64,000 nucleotides of DNA. It comes from Anaerobutyricum hallii (GTDB lineage: Bacteria > Bacillota > Clostridia > Lachnospirales > Lachnospiraceae). Both the position numbers and the translations under genes were made by a program. How positions within the stretch are numbered: the stretch's first letter is position 1; each line of letters starts with the position of its first letter. Below, piece after piece: positions 8,008 to 16,781 of the stretch. Location of the stretch: assembly GCF_900209925.1 (NCBI RefSeq), contig NZ_LT907978.1, positions 2,451,001 through 2,515,000 on the forward strand, read 5' to 3'. A model generated the notes under the pieces. It saw only the letters and a program-made list of their open reading frames with translations, did no database searches and was not told the DNA's origin.

Positions 8008-8370
8008 TCAATACTCACGAAATTTTACAAACTGAAAAACAGCTTTTTTCTGATACGTTCCATCCGGCAATATTGTTTCGCTTATCTTTCTCTCACTACA
8101 CGCTGCAAGTACGGTAAGCCCCTTTTCTTTAAAAAGCTTTACAAGCTGATATGTAAGTGTCATTTCTCCCTGACACATAATAGCCGATGGATTCTTTTTT
8201 AAAACACTTATAACTATTGTCTCTGCTAATTCTTTGATATTCTGAGTAGAACTTTGTGCATTTACTTCAGGAAAAGGATAATCAATAATTGTTCCCCATT
8301 GTTTTGCTGCCTGTTTTTGTTCTTCTCCCCAGCCACTAGAGGGATGGTTTGATAAATTAATAAAATTCAT
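8008..8370 (-). CDS. Small CRISPR-associated protein, CARF-like/ring-nuclease candidate (Csx15/Csx20 group?)
   Basis: This 120-aa protein reads MNFINLSNHPSSGWGEEQKQ, then IIDYPFPEVN, a central MCQGEMTLTYQLVKLFKEKG, AACSERKISE and ends FVKFREY. I recognise this as a small single-domain family encoded next to type III cas genes, proposed to be CARF-related and to degrade cyclic oligoadenylate. The exact Csx number is from memory and uncertain. Its position between cas2 and the CARF-HEPN effector fits an off-switch. It starts in an ATGA overlap with cas2. Confidence 0.6.
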   Translation of the reverse strand: MNFINLSNHPSSGWGEEQKQAAKQWGTIIDYPFPEVNAQSSTQNIKELAETIVISVLKKNPSAIMCQGEMTLTYQLVKLFKEKGLTVLAACSERKISETILPDGTYQKKAVFQFVKFREY

Positions 8371-8627
8371 AGAATATTATCTCCTAATTCATTTAATCCA
8401 ATCACTTCTTTAGAACTATATTTTAATGTTTCAAATTCATAAATAGCCACACTATCCTCTTCTTTACAGATGACCGTTTTGATTTCATCTTTTAAACGAT
8501 TGAGCTTTGCTTCTGTTATAACTCCCTCAAAAACAGACTTTTGCACATGATTCAGATATCGTCTACATATTTTTAACACTTTTTTATTACGTTTTATATT
8601 AATATCGTATACAAGAATTACAAACAT
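8367..8627 (-). CDS. cas2: CRISPR-associated endonuclease Cas2
   Basis: An 86-aa protein of ferredoxin-like Cas2 type. It begins MFVILVYDINIKRNKKVLKI, with the catalytic-type Asp after the first strand (VYD), then RRYLNHVQKSVFEG, the typical second strand region. Cas2 dimers bridge two Cas1 dimers in the integration complex. The gene lies 26 bp after rt-cas1 and overlaps the next gene by 4 bp, so the adaptation genes are translationally coupled with the signalling genes. Confidence 0.93.
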   Translation of the reverse strand: MFVILVYDINIKRNKKVLKICRRYLNHVQKSVFEGVITEAKLNRLKDEIKTVICKEEDSVAIYEFETLKYSSKEVIGLNELGDNIL

Positions 8628-8653
8628 TTTTCTACCTGTTTATCATTTTATCG

Positions 8654-10582
8654 CTATATATATTTATACGGAACATATTTTTCGCCTTGCTCTACATATT
8701 TTTTTATTTTTTGTATTTCTCTTTTTATTATATAATCATAGGTTTTCTGTTGTCCTTCAACCAGAATCGTCTGATAAAGTTTCCTTTCAAATTCTCGAAT
8801 AAAAAGTGTTTTCCCTTCTCCTGAAATAAAGATTCCTTCCTGTTCTACTTCAACAAAATCAACCGCGTGAATCATTTTTCGATTTATAAGCGTAAATATC
8901 GTGCGATCCACAAGAATTGGTTTAAATAAATCTGCAATATCCAAATTCAAGCTTTCTGGGCGAAATCCTGCCGCATGAACAAATCCAATTCGAATATCCA
9001 GAGAAGTCCGATTAATTTCATTCGCAATCCTTTGATAAAGCATCGTATTTCCGAAACTTATCATTGAATTTAATGAATCCTTTGGCGGACGTCTGGTTCT
9101 TTTCGTAAAAACAAATTCCTGGCTATCTAAAATTTCATTAAAACACTGATAATATTTCTGTCTTGCCTGTGCTTCAATTAACATTAATCCATTTACATCC
9201 TGCGCCTCATTTAGTTTCTTCACATAATCAGACATCTGTTCTACTGCCTGTGTAAGAATTTGTGATTCTTTTCTTCTTCCATAATAGCGAAGATTCGCTC
9301 GCAGATTTGCAATACTGGCAATTTCGAGCTTTCTTGCAATTGCAAGCCTCTCCTTTGTATCTTGATAAATTTGCATTTGTTTTATTTGTGTTTTCATATT
9401 TTTTCTGCAATTTTGCGGAACAAAACTCCCGATTTTTTCTCCAAATTTATCAAAAAATGCAATGTTAACTCCTTTTTTATTCGCAAAAGAAAAAAATTCA
9501 CTGGTAAATATCGTATTGGAATATATATACAGCGAATCCATTGTCTCTACTGGAATGTACTTCTTCCTTTCTTTATTCTCAAATAATATATTATAATCCT
9601 GTCTTGTCAGAATCCCATCATTTATCAAATGATAATTTCTATCAATTTTCTGTATTCCTGTAGTATACCACCCCCGAAATACCGTTTTTTCTGCATTCTT
9701 TGCCCGCTTTACAACTACTTTTCCACTTTTTTCTTCAAATACAAACCCAAGAAGCCTTCGATTAATCCCCTTAAAAACCCCAGTTCTTCCTTCATTAATA
9801 AGAAGTTCTTCCTTCTCCTCTAAATAATTTTTTACTTCCTGTAATTGCTGCCAGGCTTCTTCATAAGAAGTGGTATATGTATTAATGTTATCCCCAAATC
9901 TGCAAAAAGAATATCCTTTGTTCTCCATGTACTGGTCTAAATCATTCAAATATAAGTTACTAAGTACCGGACTTAACGGGGACCCCTGCACTATTCCTAA
10001 TGTTTTTTGTGAAATGCGATAATCATCCTCAATCGTACAATGTAAAAAAGAAAGAATCAGATTCATTACTTTCTCATCTTTCACATATCTTCTAAGCTTC
10101 TTTATCAGCCGATCATGGGGAATGCAGTCAAAAAAATGTTGAATATCCAATTCTGCACTCCACCTTTTCCCTTCCTGCATACAAAAAGCCGCATGCTCTG
10201 CTGCCGCAAGTGTTCCTTTATTCTCTCGATATGCATAAGAATATTCTGAAAACTCTGAATCCAGCCTTCCTGATATAACTTGCGCCACTGCTCTCAATAG
10301 AAATCTGTCTATCGTATTTATCTGAGAAATGATTCTATGTTTTCCAATCTTAGAAACAATTTCTCGTTGTTTTACAATCCCCGGACTGTAATTCCCACTG
10401 TAAATCGTATCCTTAATCACCACCTGGTTTGCATTCCAGTATTCCGGCAAATCTGATACCATGACACCATCTGCTCCACAGCTATCTCTTTTTCCTTCAA
10501 AAGATTCAAAAGCTCTCTGCAAATTTTCTGCATCAAAAATAGCCTCCAGACTAATTTCTGTCACAATCCCACCATCTTTCAT
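8654..10582 (-). CDS. cas1: Reverse transcriptase-Cas1 fusion protein
   Basis: The N-terminal ~300 residues are a group II intron-like RT: GADGVMVSDL, then KHRIISQINTIDRFLLRA, motif A ELDIQHFFD (D146), motif B QGSPLSPVLSNLYLNDL, motif C RFGDN (D231, N232) and RRLLGFVFE. The usual motif C is YADD, so the second aspartate is Asn here. Residues ~300-642 are Cas1 with its catalytic triad E470 (IEAQARQKYY), H536 (GFVHAAG) and D548 (LNLDIADLFKP). Such fusions allow spacers to be taken from RNA. The ATG at 10582 has no ribosome site; a GTG at 10564 has GGTGGG before it and may be the true start. No separate Cas6 domain is fused. Confidence 0.93.
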   Translation of the reverse strand: MKDGGIVTEISLEAIFDAENLQRAFESFEGKRDSCGADGVMVSDLPEYWNANQVVIKDTIYSGNYSPGIVKQREIVSKIGKHRIISQINTIDRFLLRAVAQVISGRLDSEFSEYSYAYRENKGTLAAAEHAAFCMQEGKRWSAELDIQHFFDCIPHDRLIKKLRRYVKDEKVMNLILSFLHCTIEDDYRISQKTLGIVQGSPLSPVLSNLYLNDLDQYMENKGYSFCRFGDNINTYTTSYEEAWQQLQEVKNYLEEKEELLINEGRTGVFKGINRRLLGFVFEEKSGKVVVKRAKNAEKTVFRGWYTTGIQKIDRNYHLINDGILTRQDYNILFENKERKKYIPVETMDSLYIYSNTIFTSEFFSFANKKGVNIAFFDKFGEKIGSFVPQNCRKNMKTQIKQMQIYQDTKERLAIARKLEIASIANLRANLRYYGRRKESQILTQAVEQMSDYVKKLNEAQDVNGLMLIEAQARQKYYQCFNEILDSQEFVFTKRTRRPPKDSLNSMISFGNTMLYQRIANEINRTSLDIRIGFVHAAGFRPESLNLDIADLFKPILVDRTIFTLINRKMIHAVDFVEVEQEGIFISGEGKTLFIREFERKLYQTILVEGQQKTYDYIIKREIQKIKKYVEQGEKYVPYKYI

Positions 10583-10821
10583 ATCTTATGTCTATATTTA
10601 ATTGTAGTTCTTAAAAAAAGAAATTGAAGAAGTTTCAATCCCTCATAGGTAATGTAATCCTTATAAGGTGGTCGAAGATGAAATGTTGGCTGAATATGGT
10701 CTCAATATAGTGGCTCAGTTGTCAAGACAAAAATCTAAGATTTTTATAATGAACTGATATGGTGGACAAGTTACAAGGAACATGGAGAGAACAGTGGAGC
10801 ACTCCCCAGATCCAATATATG

Positions 10822-11712
10822 CTAAGCTACATATGGCATCAACATTGCCGGATAGTAGCATTCAGCCGGTGTTTGGTAATCAAGTGCAGAATGGCGTCGC
10901 TCAAAGTTGTAGGTGTGGATATACTGTCTGATAGCAGCCCTTGCTTCCCTGATGTTGTTGTACTGTGTCAGATAGGCTTCCTCATACTTGAAGCTGCGGA
11001 ACCAGCGCTCAATCATGATGTTGTCTGCCCAGCGGCTTTTTCCATCCATACTCTGGCGGATACCGTTTTCCTTTACAAAGTCAATGTATTGCTGACTTGT
11101 AAACTGACAACCCTGATCTGAATTCAAGATCTGAGGTTTTGCCACTTTGAAAGCTTTTTTCAGGGCACTGATAACCATTCTGGTATCAAGTGTGTCATCC
11201 ACTTCCCAGCCGACAATACAACGGCTATACCAGTCGATCACGGCTGTCAGATACAGAAATCCGCGCTTGATCGGAATATATGTAATGTCAATAGACCATG
11301 CCTGATTTGGTTTGTCTATGACCGCATTACGAAGAAGATATGGACATACTTTCGCCTGCTGCATTCGCTTGGAAAGATTCATCTTTGGATAAATCGGGTA
11401 AATATCCATCTCATTCATGTAGCGTCTTGCCTTGCGGCGTCCAACCTGGTAACCACGGGTTTTTAACTGTGCAGACATTTGTCTTGCGCCCCAAGTGGGA
11501 TTATCTGTATGGAGATGATCAATGATCTCTTTGCAGGCCAGTTCCTCATCTGAAATAGGGGCACCCTTGTAATAAATGCTTGTACGGTTGATGTCAAGCA
11601 ACCTGGCGCCAACAGAAGCCGGAATTTCCTTAGTCGTCAAAAGGTTTTGGACTAAACTTACTCTCGTAGTCAGGTCCACAAATTTCTTCAGATTTTTTTT
11701 TGAGCCAGTCAA
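10822..11712 (-). CDS. IS3-family OrfB (DDE transposase), copy 2
   Basis: The product is identical in all 296 residues to OrfB of copy 1, with the same DDE residues (WSIDITY, LNSDQGC, NIMIERW). Nothing suggests decay, so this copy may be active. Its transcription runs with the CRISPR array direction. Confidence 0.92.
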   Translation of the reverse strand: MTGSKKNLKKFVDLTTRVSLVQNLLTTKEIPASVGARLLDINRTSIYYKGAPISDEELACKEIIDHLHTDNPTWGARQMSAQLKTRGYQVGRRKARRYMNEMDIYPIYPKMNLSKRMQQAKVCPYLLRNAVIDKPNQAWSIDITYIPIKRGFLYLTAVIDWYSRCIVGWEVDDTLDTRMVISALKKAFKVAKPQILNSDQGCQFTSQQYIDFVKENGIRQSMDGKSRWADNIMIERWFRSFKYEEAYLTQYNNIREARAAIRQYIHTYNFERRHSALDYQTPAECYYPAMLMPYVA

Positions 11713-11977
11713 CCTGCATGGTTAACTGACCAACCTTTTTGGCATACTCCGCTTTCTCCTTACGCTCTTCGGCAAGCTTTTCTTTGAGGTTTTCCTCACG
11801 CTTGTCGTCGAACACAACCGAAGCATTGTTCAAGAACTCTTTTTTCCAGTTGCGGAGCAGATTTGGTTGGATGTTATTTTCAGTTGCAAGGGTATTGAGA
11901 TCTTTCTCACCCTTAAGCAGCTCAATTACAAGGTCTGATTTGAATTTGGCATTAAAATTTCTTCTTTGTCTGGACAT
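11630..11977 (-). CDS. IS3-family OrfA, copy 2
   Basis: Identical to the 115-aa OrfA of copy 1, with the same HTH and the A9 run (T9 on the plus strand at 11693-11701) that could permit production of an OrfAB fusion by transcript slippage. Confidence 0.92.
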   Translation of the reverse strand: MSRQRRNFNAKFKSDLVIELLKGEKDLNTLATENNIQPNLLRNWKKEFLNNASVVFDDKREENLKEKLAEERKEKAEYAKKVGQLTMQVDWLKKKSEEICGPDYESKFSPKPFDD

Positions 11978-14482
11978 GATAATGGATCCTTTCTTTCATA
12001 CTGGTTTAAGTATATCAGATTCATTAAAAACTGTCCGAAAAAGTGTCTTAATTTATGAGACCATTATACAATCCCTCATAGGTAATGTAATCCTTTAACT
12101 GGAAAATACTACATCATCTCGATGTTAGAAGTCTCAATCCCTCATAGGTAATGCAATACAAAAGAAACCGATAAAAATATTTCTTTCGATTACGGTTTTG
12201 CTTTGAGAAAGTCTCAATCCCTCATAGGTAATGTAATCCGTTTCGTCAACAGACGGTTTGTATGAGAGGTTATATCTGTCTCAATCCCTCATAGGTAATG
12301 TAATCCAGTACAAATGAAAACAATAATAATATGGTAATCGCAGCAATCGTCTCAATCCCTCATAGGTAATGTAATCCAAGTATGTTCCGTGAAGATAATA
12401 GAAATTGTTTCGATGTATGTCTCAATCCCTCATAGGTAATGTAATCCGCGATGAAGGTACATTATGTACAAAAAAAATTTATTTAACTGTCTCAATCCCT
12501 CATAGGTAATGTAATCCTTCTTAATTATGATGAAGCTATCAACTTTTTCTCTTTTGTCTCAATCCCTCATAGGTAATGTAATCCGAGAAAAAAGAAGGAA
12601 GAATTAAGGGTTGGATGAAGGGTCTCAATCCCTCATAGGTAATGTAATCCAGATCAGATGGAATTTGTTATTATGGGAATGCGAAATCGTCTCAATCCCT
12701 CATAGGTAATGTAATCCATATTATTAATTATGATTTCAATAATGAAAAAGATAGTCTCAATCCCTCATAGGTAATGTAATCCATCCATCAGATGGTGTTT
12801 TAACAGACATACAGTATGGGTCTCAATCCCTCATAGGTAATGTAATCCGTGTTATCAACCATAACAATGATGAATTCATTGGTAAAATAAATCGTCTCAA
12901 TCCCTCATAGGTAATGTAATCCGTTAAGCAGGTATTTCCGGAAAGAATCAAATTCACAGTCTCAATCCCTCATAGGTAATGTAATCCAATATTACGCATA
13001 TTGATCAAATTTAATAATCGCGTTGTGCCGTCTCAATCCCTCATAGGTAATGTAATCCATACCATGACATATTTTGATGATTTAAAGATTAAAGTCTCAA
13101 TCCCTCATAGGTAATGTAATCCAAAAAAAGATGTGAAAATCATCAATGGATTTACAATGTCTCAATCCCTCATAGGTAATGTAATCCTGTTAAAAGATGT
13201 TTTAAAACCGGTATATGGTAAAATGAGGTCTCAATCCCTCATAGGTAATGTAATCCGGAACTGTTGGAATCATTTCTTTTAAAAAGTCTTATGTCTCAAT
13301 CCCTCATAGGTAATGTAATCCGAAGACGAAGAGTAGAAGAAAATTTTCAAGTTGCATTAAGTCTCAATCCCTCATAGGTAATGTAATCCAATGAAAAAAT
13401 ATGTGTAATTATAACCCTTTTACAAGGTCTCAATCCCTCATAGGTAATGTAATCCCTAAAGATAATAGAAATCTTATTTTTAAAAATGCGGAGGATAATG
13501 TCTCAATCCCTCATAGGTAATGTAATCCCTATGGAGAGAAAATCAGTGCTGAGTATTGTGAAGAATTAACGTCTCAATCCCTCATAGGTAATGTAATCCT
13601 CATTTTTAACTTAAAAAACATATGCAATATAAAGGTCTCAATCCCTCATAGGTAATGTAATCCTTAATGATAAAATTGGTTATGATGAAATTATCGCACC
13701 GTCTCAATCCCTCATAGGTAATGTAATCCGAAGACGGGAAAGATATTCGTCTAAATGTTTCAGCGTCTCAATCCCTCATAGGTAATGTAATCCGGTAAAC
13801 TTGAATATGGTTACGATGGAGTAGTTTATTACGTCTCAATCCCTCATAGGTAATGTAATCCTATGATTAAAACTAAAATTACATTTTCAAAAAAGTCTCA
13901 ATCCCTCATAGGTAATGTAATCCGTAATACAATAATAATCAATATAAGACCTTAAAAAAGTCTCAATCCCTCATAGGTAATGTAATCCCCTCTAACAAGT
14001 AAAATATCAGGACTAGAAGAAATTCGAGAGTCTCAATCCCTCATAGGTAATGTAATCCTTCCATATGGAACTGTTTATGTAGATACTCCGTTTCCTATGT
14101 CTCAATCCCTCATAGGTAATGTAATCCATAAAAATGAAGATATAAACACTATTCCGAATAAATCGTCTCAATCCCTCATAGGTAATGTAATCCGAAAAAT
14201 AAATAAAAAGTATACATTTAAGTCTTTTAACATGTCTCAATCCCTCATAGGTAATGTAATCCTGGTACGGTTGGCGTAATTGCTTTTAAGAAATCGTCTC
14301 AATCCCTCATAGGTAATGTAATCCGGAGGTATCTATATGAAGAAATTATTTAGCATCGATAGTCTCAATCCCTCATAGGTAATGTAATCCCCGTATCAAA
14401 TGTTAAAGATAAAAACAATGTTGTTGTGTCTCAATCCCTCATAGGTAATGTAATCCAACTGTTTTTATCAGCTCTTGTTATT

Positions 14483-14511
14483 ATAATATCTCTTTTTTCT
14501 TCCATTTTCAA
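14483..14511 (-). promoter_or_regulatory. Sigma-A promoter of the CRISPR array
   Basis: On the minus strand TTGAAA (14506-14511) and TATTAT (14483-14488) are exactly 17 bp apart. Transcription would start about 20 bp before the first repeat. This agrees with the crRNA direction deduced from the repeat. Confidence 0.8.
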
Positions 14512-14524
14512 CCCATTTTTTGCA

Positions 14525-14728
14525 AAAAAGTCTGTCGACCTCCAATGCTTATTCTTCTTAAACTCTGCTTATTTTCTACGTTTTTTACCTTTGGTTAATT
14601 ATGTAAATAGGTCGACAGACTTTTTAAGTCATTTTTCATAATTTTTTATGCTTTTTTGATGAAATACTGTTTAAATAATCTGTCCAAAACGCACTGTTCA
14701 TGCAGAATTAGAGGTCGACGGACTTTTT
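14525..14728. repeat. Three GTCGAC-centred motifs in the leader, two forming a perfect 17-bp inverted repeat
   Basis: AAAAAGTCTGTCGACCT at 14525-14541 is the exact reverse complement of AGGTCGACAGACTTTTT at 14609-14625. A third copy, AGGTCGACGGACTTTTT, lies at 14712-14728 with one change. No gene lies here. Such sites could bind a regulator or an integration-complex factor, or fold in the leader transcript, since the promoter-distal pair is upstream of the -35. Confidence 0.8.
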
Positions 14729-14808
14729 TTTACATTTATCAATATTATTATTTTTTCTCATGTTTTATATAGTGTGAGAAGTACTAACACTACCTATGGG
14801 CACGCTCC

Positions 14809-14842
14809 AAAAAAGGGCATCGACACAGTTCCCGATGCCCTT
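14809..14842 (-). terminator. Terminator of the type III effector operon
   Basis: AAGGGCATCG (14813-14822) pairs with CGATGCCCTT (14833-14842) across a 10-base loop and is followed on the minus strand by six T. It lies just after the stop codon of the last effector gene and separates the operon from the leader. Confidence 0.9.
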
Positions 14843-14846
14843 CTTA

Positions 14847-16769
14847 TCATCTTCTGTTTTTTTCCTTTTGTGTTGTATTGCTCCTGTTTGAATTTAATTT
14901 AGACGTATCCATATATTCATAATGATATAAAATCGGATCTTCCGACAAAATTTCAGGAAGACATTGAACCTTATTTTCTTTTTTATTTTTTGGAGATTTG
15001 TTTTCCGAAAACCAATTATGTGATGCTAAGTCATTCTTTTTAGCTCTATCGCTTTCCTGTATACTTTCAGGACATAAAATCATTGGATATTCGACTTTTC
15101 TATTTTCCATAATATTGAAATCAGAAATGCGTTGTATTTCTGTTACCGATTTATATTGTTTATGTAACATTCCCCCTAATTTTTCTAAATTATTTTCTAT
15201 CTCTAAATGATATTCCGGAGACAATCTTCTTTCTGTCTGATTAATAATACAGACTTTCACACTTCCTAATCCTAACGGTTTCCCTCTTCCTAATTTATGA
15301 CACAAATTTCCATTTAATTGATTTTCCCCCAAACATAATGTCCATTTTAATTCATCTAACTGTACTGTTGTTATTTCATTATAATAAATTCTAAATTCAA
15401 ATTCACTTCCAGTGTCTGCCAAATTAAAATATCCACTTTGCATATTTTGATTTATATTCTCTTCTTTCCTTAAATCTCTATAAATATCTTTATTGTGTGC
15501 GGCTTCCGGAATATGCCAGTAATATTTTCTTCCTCTTATTTCGACTTCTGGACTTTCATAGTCTGTAGGATATTTAAAAGAATTCGTTTTTGCATAAAAA
15601 GGCCAATATGAATATCTTGGCGTAGCTAATGTTTTTAACTTAACATTTTTTTGCCATTTAACTTCCCCTTTTGCTCTGGCATCTGTAATCCTTACTCTTC
15701 CTCCTACTGCCTCTTCTCTGGCCATACCAAATAAATTGCAGGCACTGCATAACTTTTTTCTATTTTGACAAGGAACTTTTTTCTTTGCTAAATCATCAAG
15801 CGTTGTATAATATCCAATCCGCCCTATGCATGCCATAGATAACTTTACTTTCTTTGTCTTCTGATCTTTTTGATACCATATAGGAATTACTTTCTTTTCC
15901 TTTTTGGCATATTCATAATCAGCGTATCCTGTATGCTCATCAGGATACATTTTATTAATTGCCGTATTCCTATAAACTTTTAAAGTTTCCTCCAAAAGCT
16001 GCATTGCAGTTTTTACAGCATTTTCTCTTAAATCACTGATTTCTTTACCTATTTCAAATACCCTTTCAAATTTTTTATTTGAAAAAGCTTCCCCTACATA
16101 TACATATTGATCTGATTCATTAACAAGTGATAATTTGGATACATACATTCCAGACTCTATTTCAATTTTTACCGAATCCCCCATACGAAACTTTGTATTG
16201 TCATCCGCGACAAGGCATCTAACTTCATTTTCTATTTCTGTTCTATATGATTGTTTTATTTTTACTTTGATTTTTTTTCCTTTTTTATAAGCGTTTTTAT
16301 CTGGAATCTTATAAATTTTTTCTACTGTATATAATTTCCACTCACCATCTTTTTCTTTCAAAATCCCTGGTTTATAGATTTCTTTTTTTTCTGCACCTGC
16401 TCTTGAAAACAAATGCGTATTTGGTTTCATCGTCGATAAACAGGACTCTGTTATTGTTTCGTATACTGAACGAATCATCCCTCGAAGACTGCTCCCCGGT
16501 ATCATAGGATTTTTTTGATTATTCTCGTTTATTGAAAAAAAATCATGCTTACTTTCTCCGCCAGACTCTTCCCCTTCTGGTAAATCTGGTATCGCCAGAG
16601 GCGTTTTTGCAACCAATACACAATCTAAATATCCTGTATGAAGTTCTTCTTTATCTTTGTATGTTTCTTCTATATTTTCTTGTTTTATTTTTTTTCGATC
16701 AATCGACACAAAATTATAAGGATTTACAAAAGTTCTATCTGACTTTTTATACATATTTTTTTTGGTCAT
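14847..16769 (-). CDS. Type III-D RAMP protein, Cas7 with insertion (TIGR03986-type)
   Basis: A 640-aa RAMP protein. The N-terminal Cas7 core shows TGYLDCVLVAKTPLAIPDLP, then ESGGESKHDFFS and the hallmark IPGSSLRGMIRSVYE. A long insertion (about 120-330) follows, then a cysteine cluster CQNRKKLCSACNLFGMA and the glycine-rich KLGRGKPLGLGSVKV typical of RAMP C-termini. In the III-Dv complex such a protein forms one backbone segment; D in KHDFFS is a candidate RNA-cleavage residue. GGGGGAAGG precedes the ATG. The last ~100 residues are charged and low complexity. Confidence 0.85.
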   Translation of the reverse strand: MTKKNMYKKSDRTFVNPYNFVSIDRKKIKQENIEETYKDKEELHTGYLDCVLVAKTPLAIPDLPEGEESGGESKHDFFSINENNQKNPMIPGSSLRGMIRSVYETITESCLSTMKPNTHLFSRAGAEKKEIYKPGILKEKDGEWKLYTVEKIYKIPDKNAYKKGKKIKVKIKQSYRTEIENEVRCLVADDNTKFRMGDSVKIEIESGMYVSKLSLVNESDQYVYVGEAFSNKKFERVFEIGKEISDLRENAVKTAMQLLEETLKVYRNTAINKMYPDEHTGYADYEYAKKEKKVIPIWYQKDQKTKKVKLSMACIGRIGYYTTLDDLAKKKVPCQNRKKLCSACNLFGMAREEAVGGRVRITDARAKGEVKWQKNVKLKTLATPRYSYWPFYAKTNSFKYPTDYESPEVEIRGRKYYWHIPEAAHNKDIYRDLRKEENINQNMQSGYFNLADTGSEFEFRIYYNEITTVQLDELKWTLCLGENQLNGNLCHKLGRGKPLGLGSVKVCIINQTERRLSPEYHLEIENNLEKLGGMLHKQYKSVTEIQRISDFNIMENRKVEYPMILCPESIQESDRAKKNDLASHNWFSENKSPKNKKENKVQCLPEILSEDPILYHYEYMDTSKLNSNRSNTTQKEKNRR

Positions 16770-16781
16770 TTTCCTTCCCCC

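Larger units (their letters stand above)
10706..12068 (-). mobile_element. IS3-family insertion sequence, copy 2, inside a CRISPR repeat
   Basis: The same 1363-bp element as 2311-3673, inverted. It splits the second repeat from the leader-distal end: seven bases (10699-10705) lie on one side and the rest (12069-12093) on the other, with a CAA duplication. The intact repeat is recovered exactly when the element and one CAA are removed. Confidence 0.95.
10632..14456 (-). CRISPR. CRISPR array, 37 repeats of 29 bp, read on the minus strand
   Basis: The plus-strand repeat reads GTCTCAATCCCTCAT then AGGTAATGTAATCC. Repeats start at 10632, 10699 (split by an IS) and then regularly from 12131 to 14428. 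Spacers are mostly 33-45 bp; the one after the degenerate repeat at 12131 is 51 bp. On the minus strand the repeat ends ATTGAGAC, matching the ATTGAAAC-type 5' handle, so the leader is at the 14.5-kb end. The leader-distal end is degenerate: the repeat at 10632 has GTTTC, and the one at 12131 ends ATGCAATAC. Nearly every spacer has an open frame on the plus strand, so crRNAs would be antisense. Confidence 0.98.
14457..14808 (-). promoter_or_regulatory. CRISPR leader region
   Basis: This 350-bp AT-rich gene-free stretch lies between the effector-operon terminator and the first repeat. It holds the array promoter (14483-14511) and three copies of an AGGTCGAC-centred motif described separately. 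The short plus-strand ORF at 14426-14641 begins in a repeat and is spurious. Confidence 0.8.

Noticed and set aside
10759-11121. 120-aa and 61-aa ORFs on the opposite strand of the IS copies (also 2854-3620)
   Set aside because: They are antisense shadows of the transposase gene, repeated only because the IS is repeated.
2311-12068. Composite transposon: two inverted IS copies around the WYL, Mor-like and adaptation genes
   Set aside because: Each copy has its own 3-bp target duplication (CTA and CAA), which indicates two separate insertions. A composite jump would leave matching duplications only at the outer ends.
14013-14641. ORFs in and next to the CRISPR array
   Set aside because: They are translations of repeats (DYITYEGLR or SQSLIGNVI) joined through spacers.
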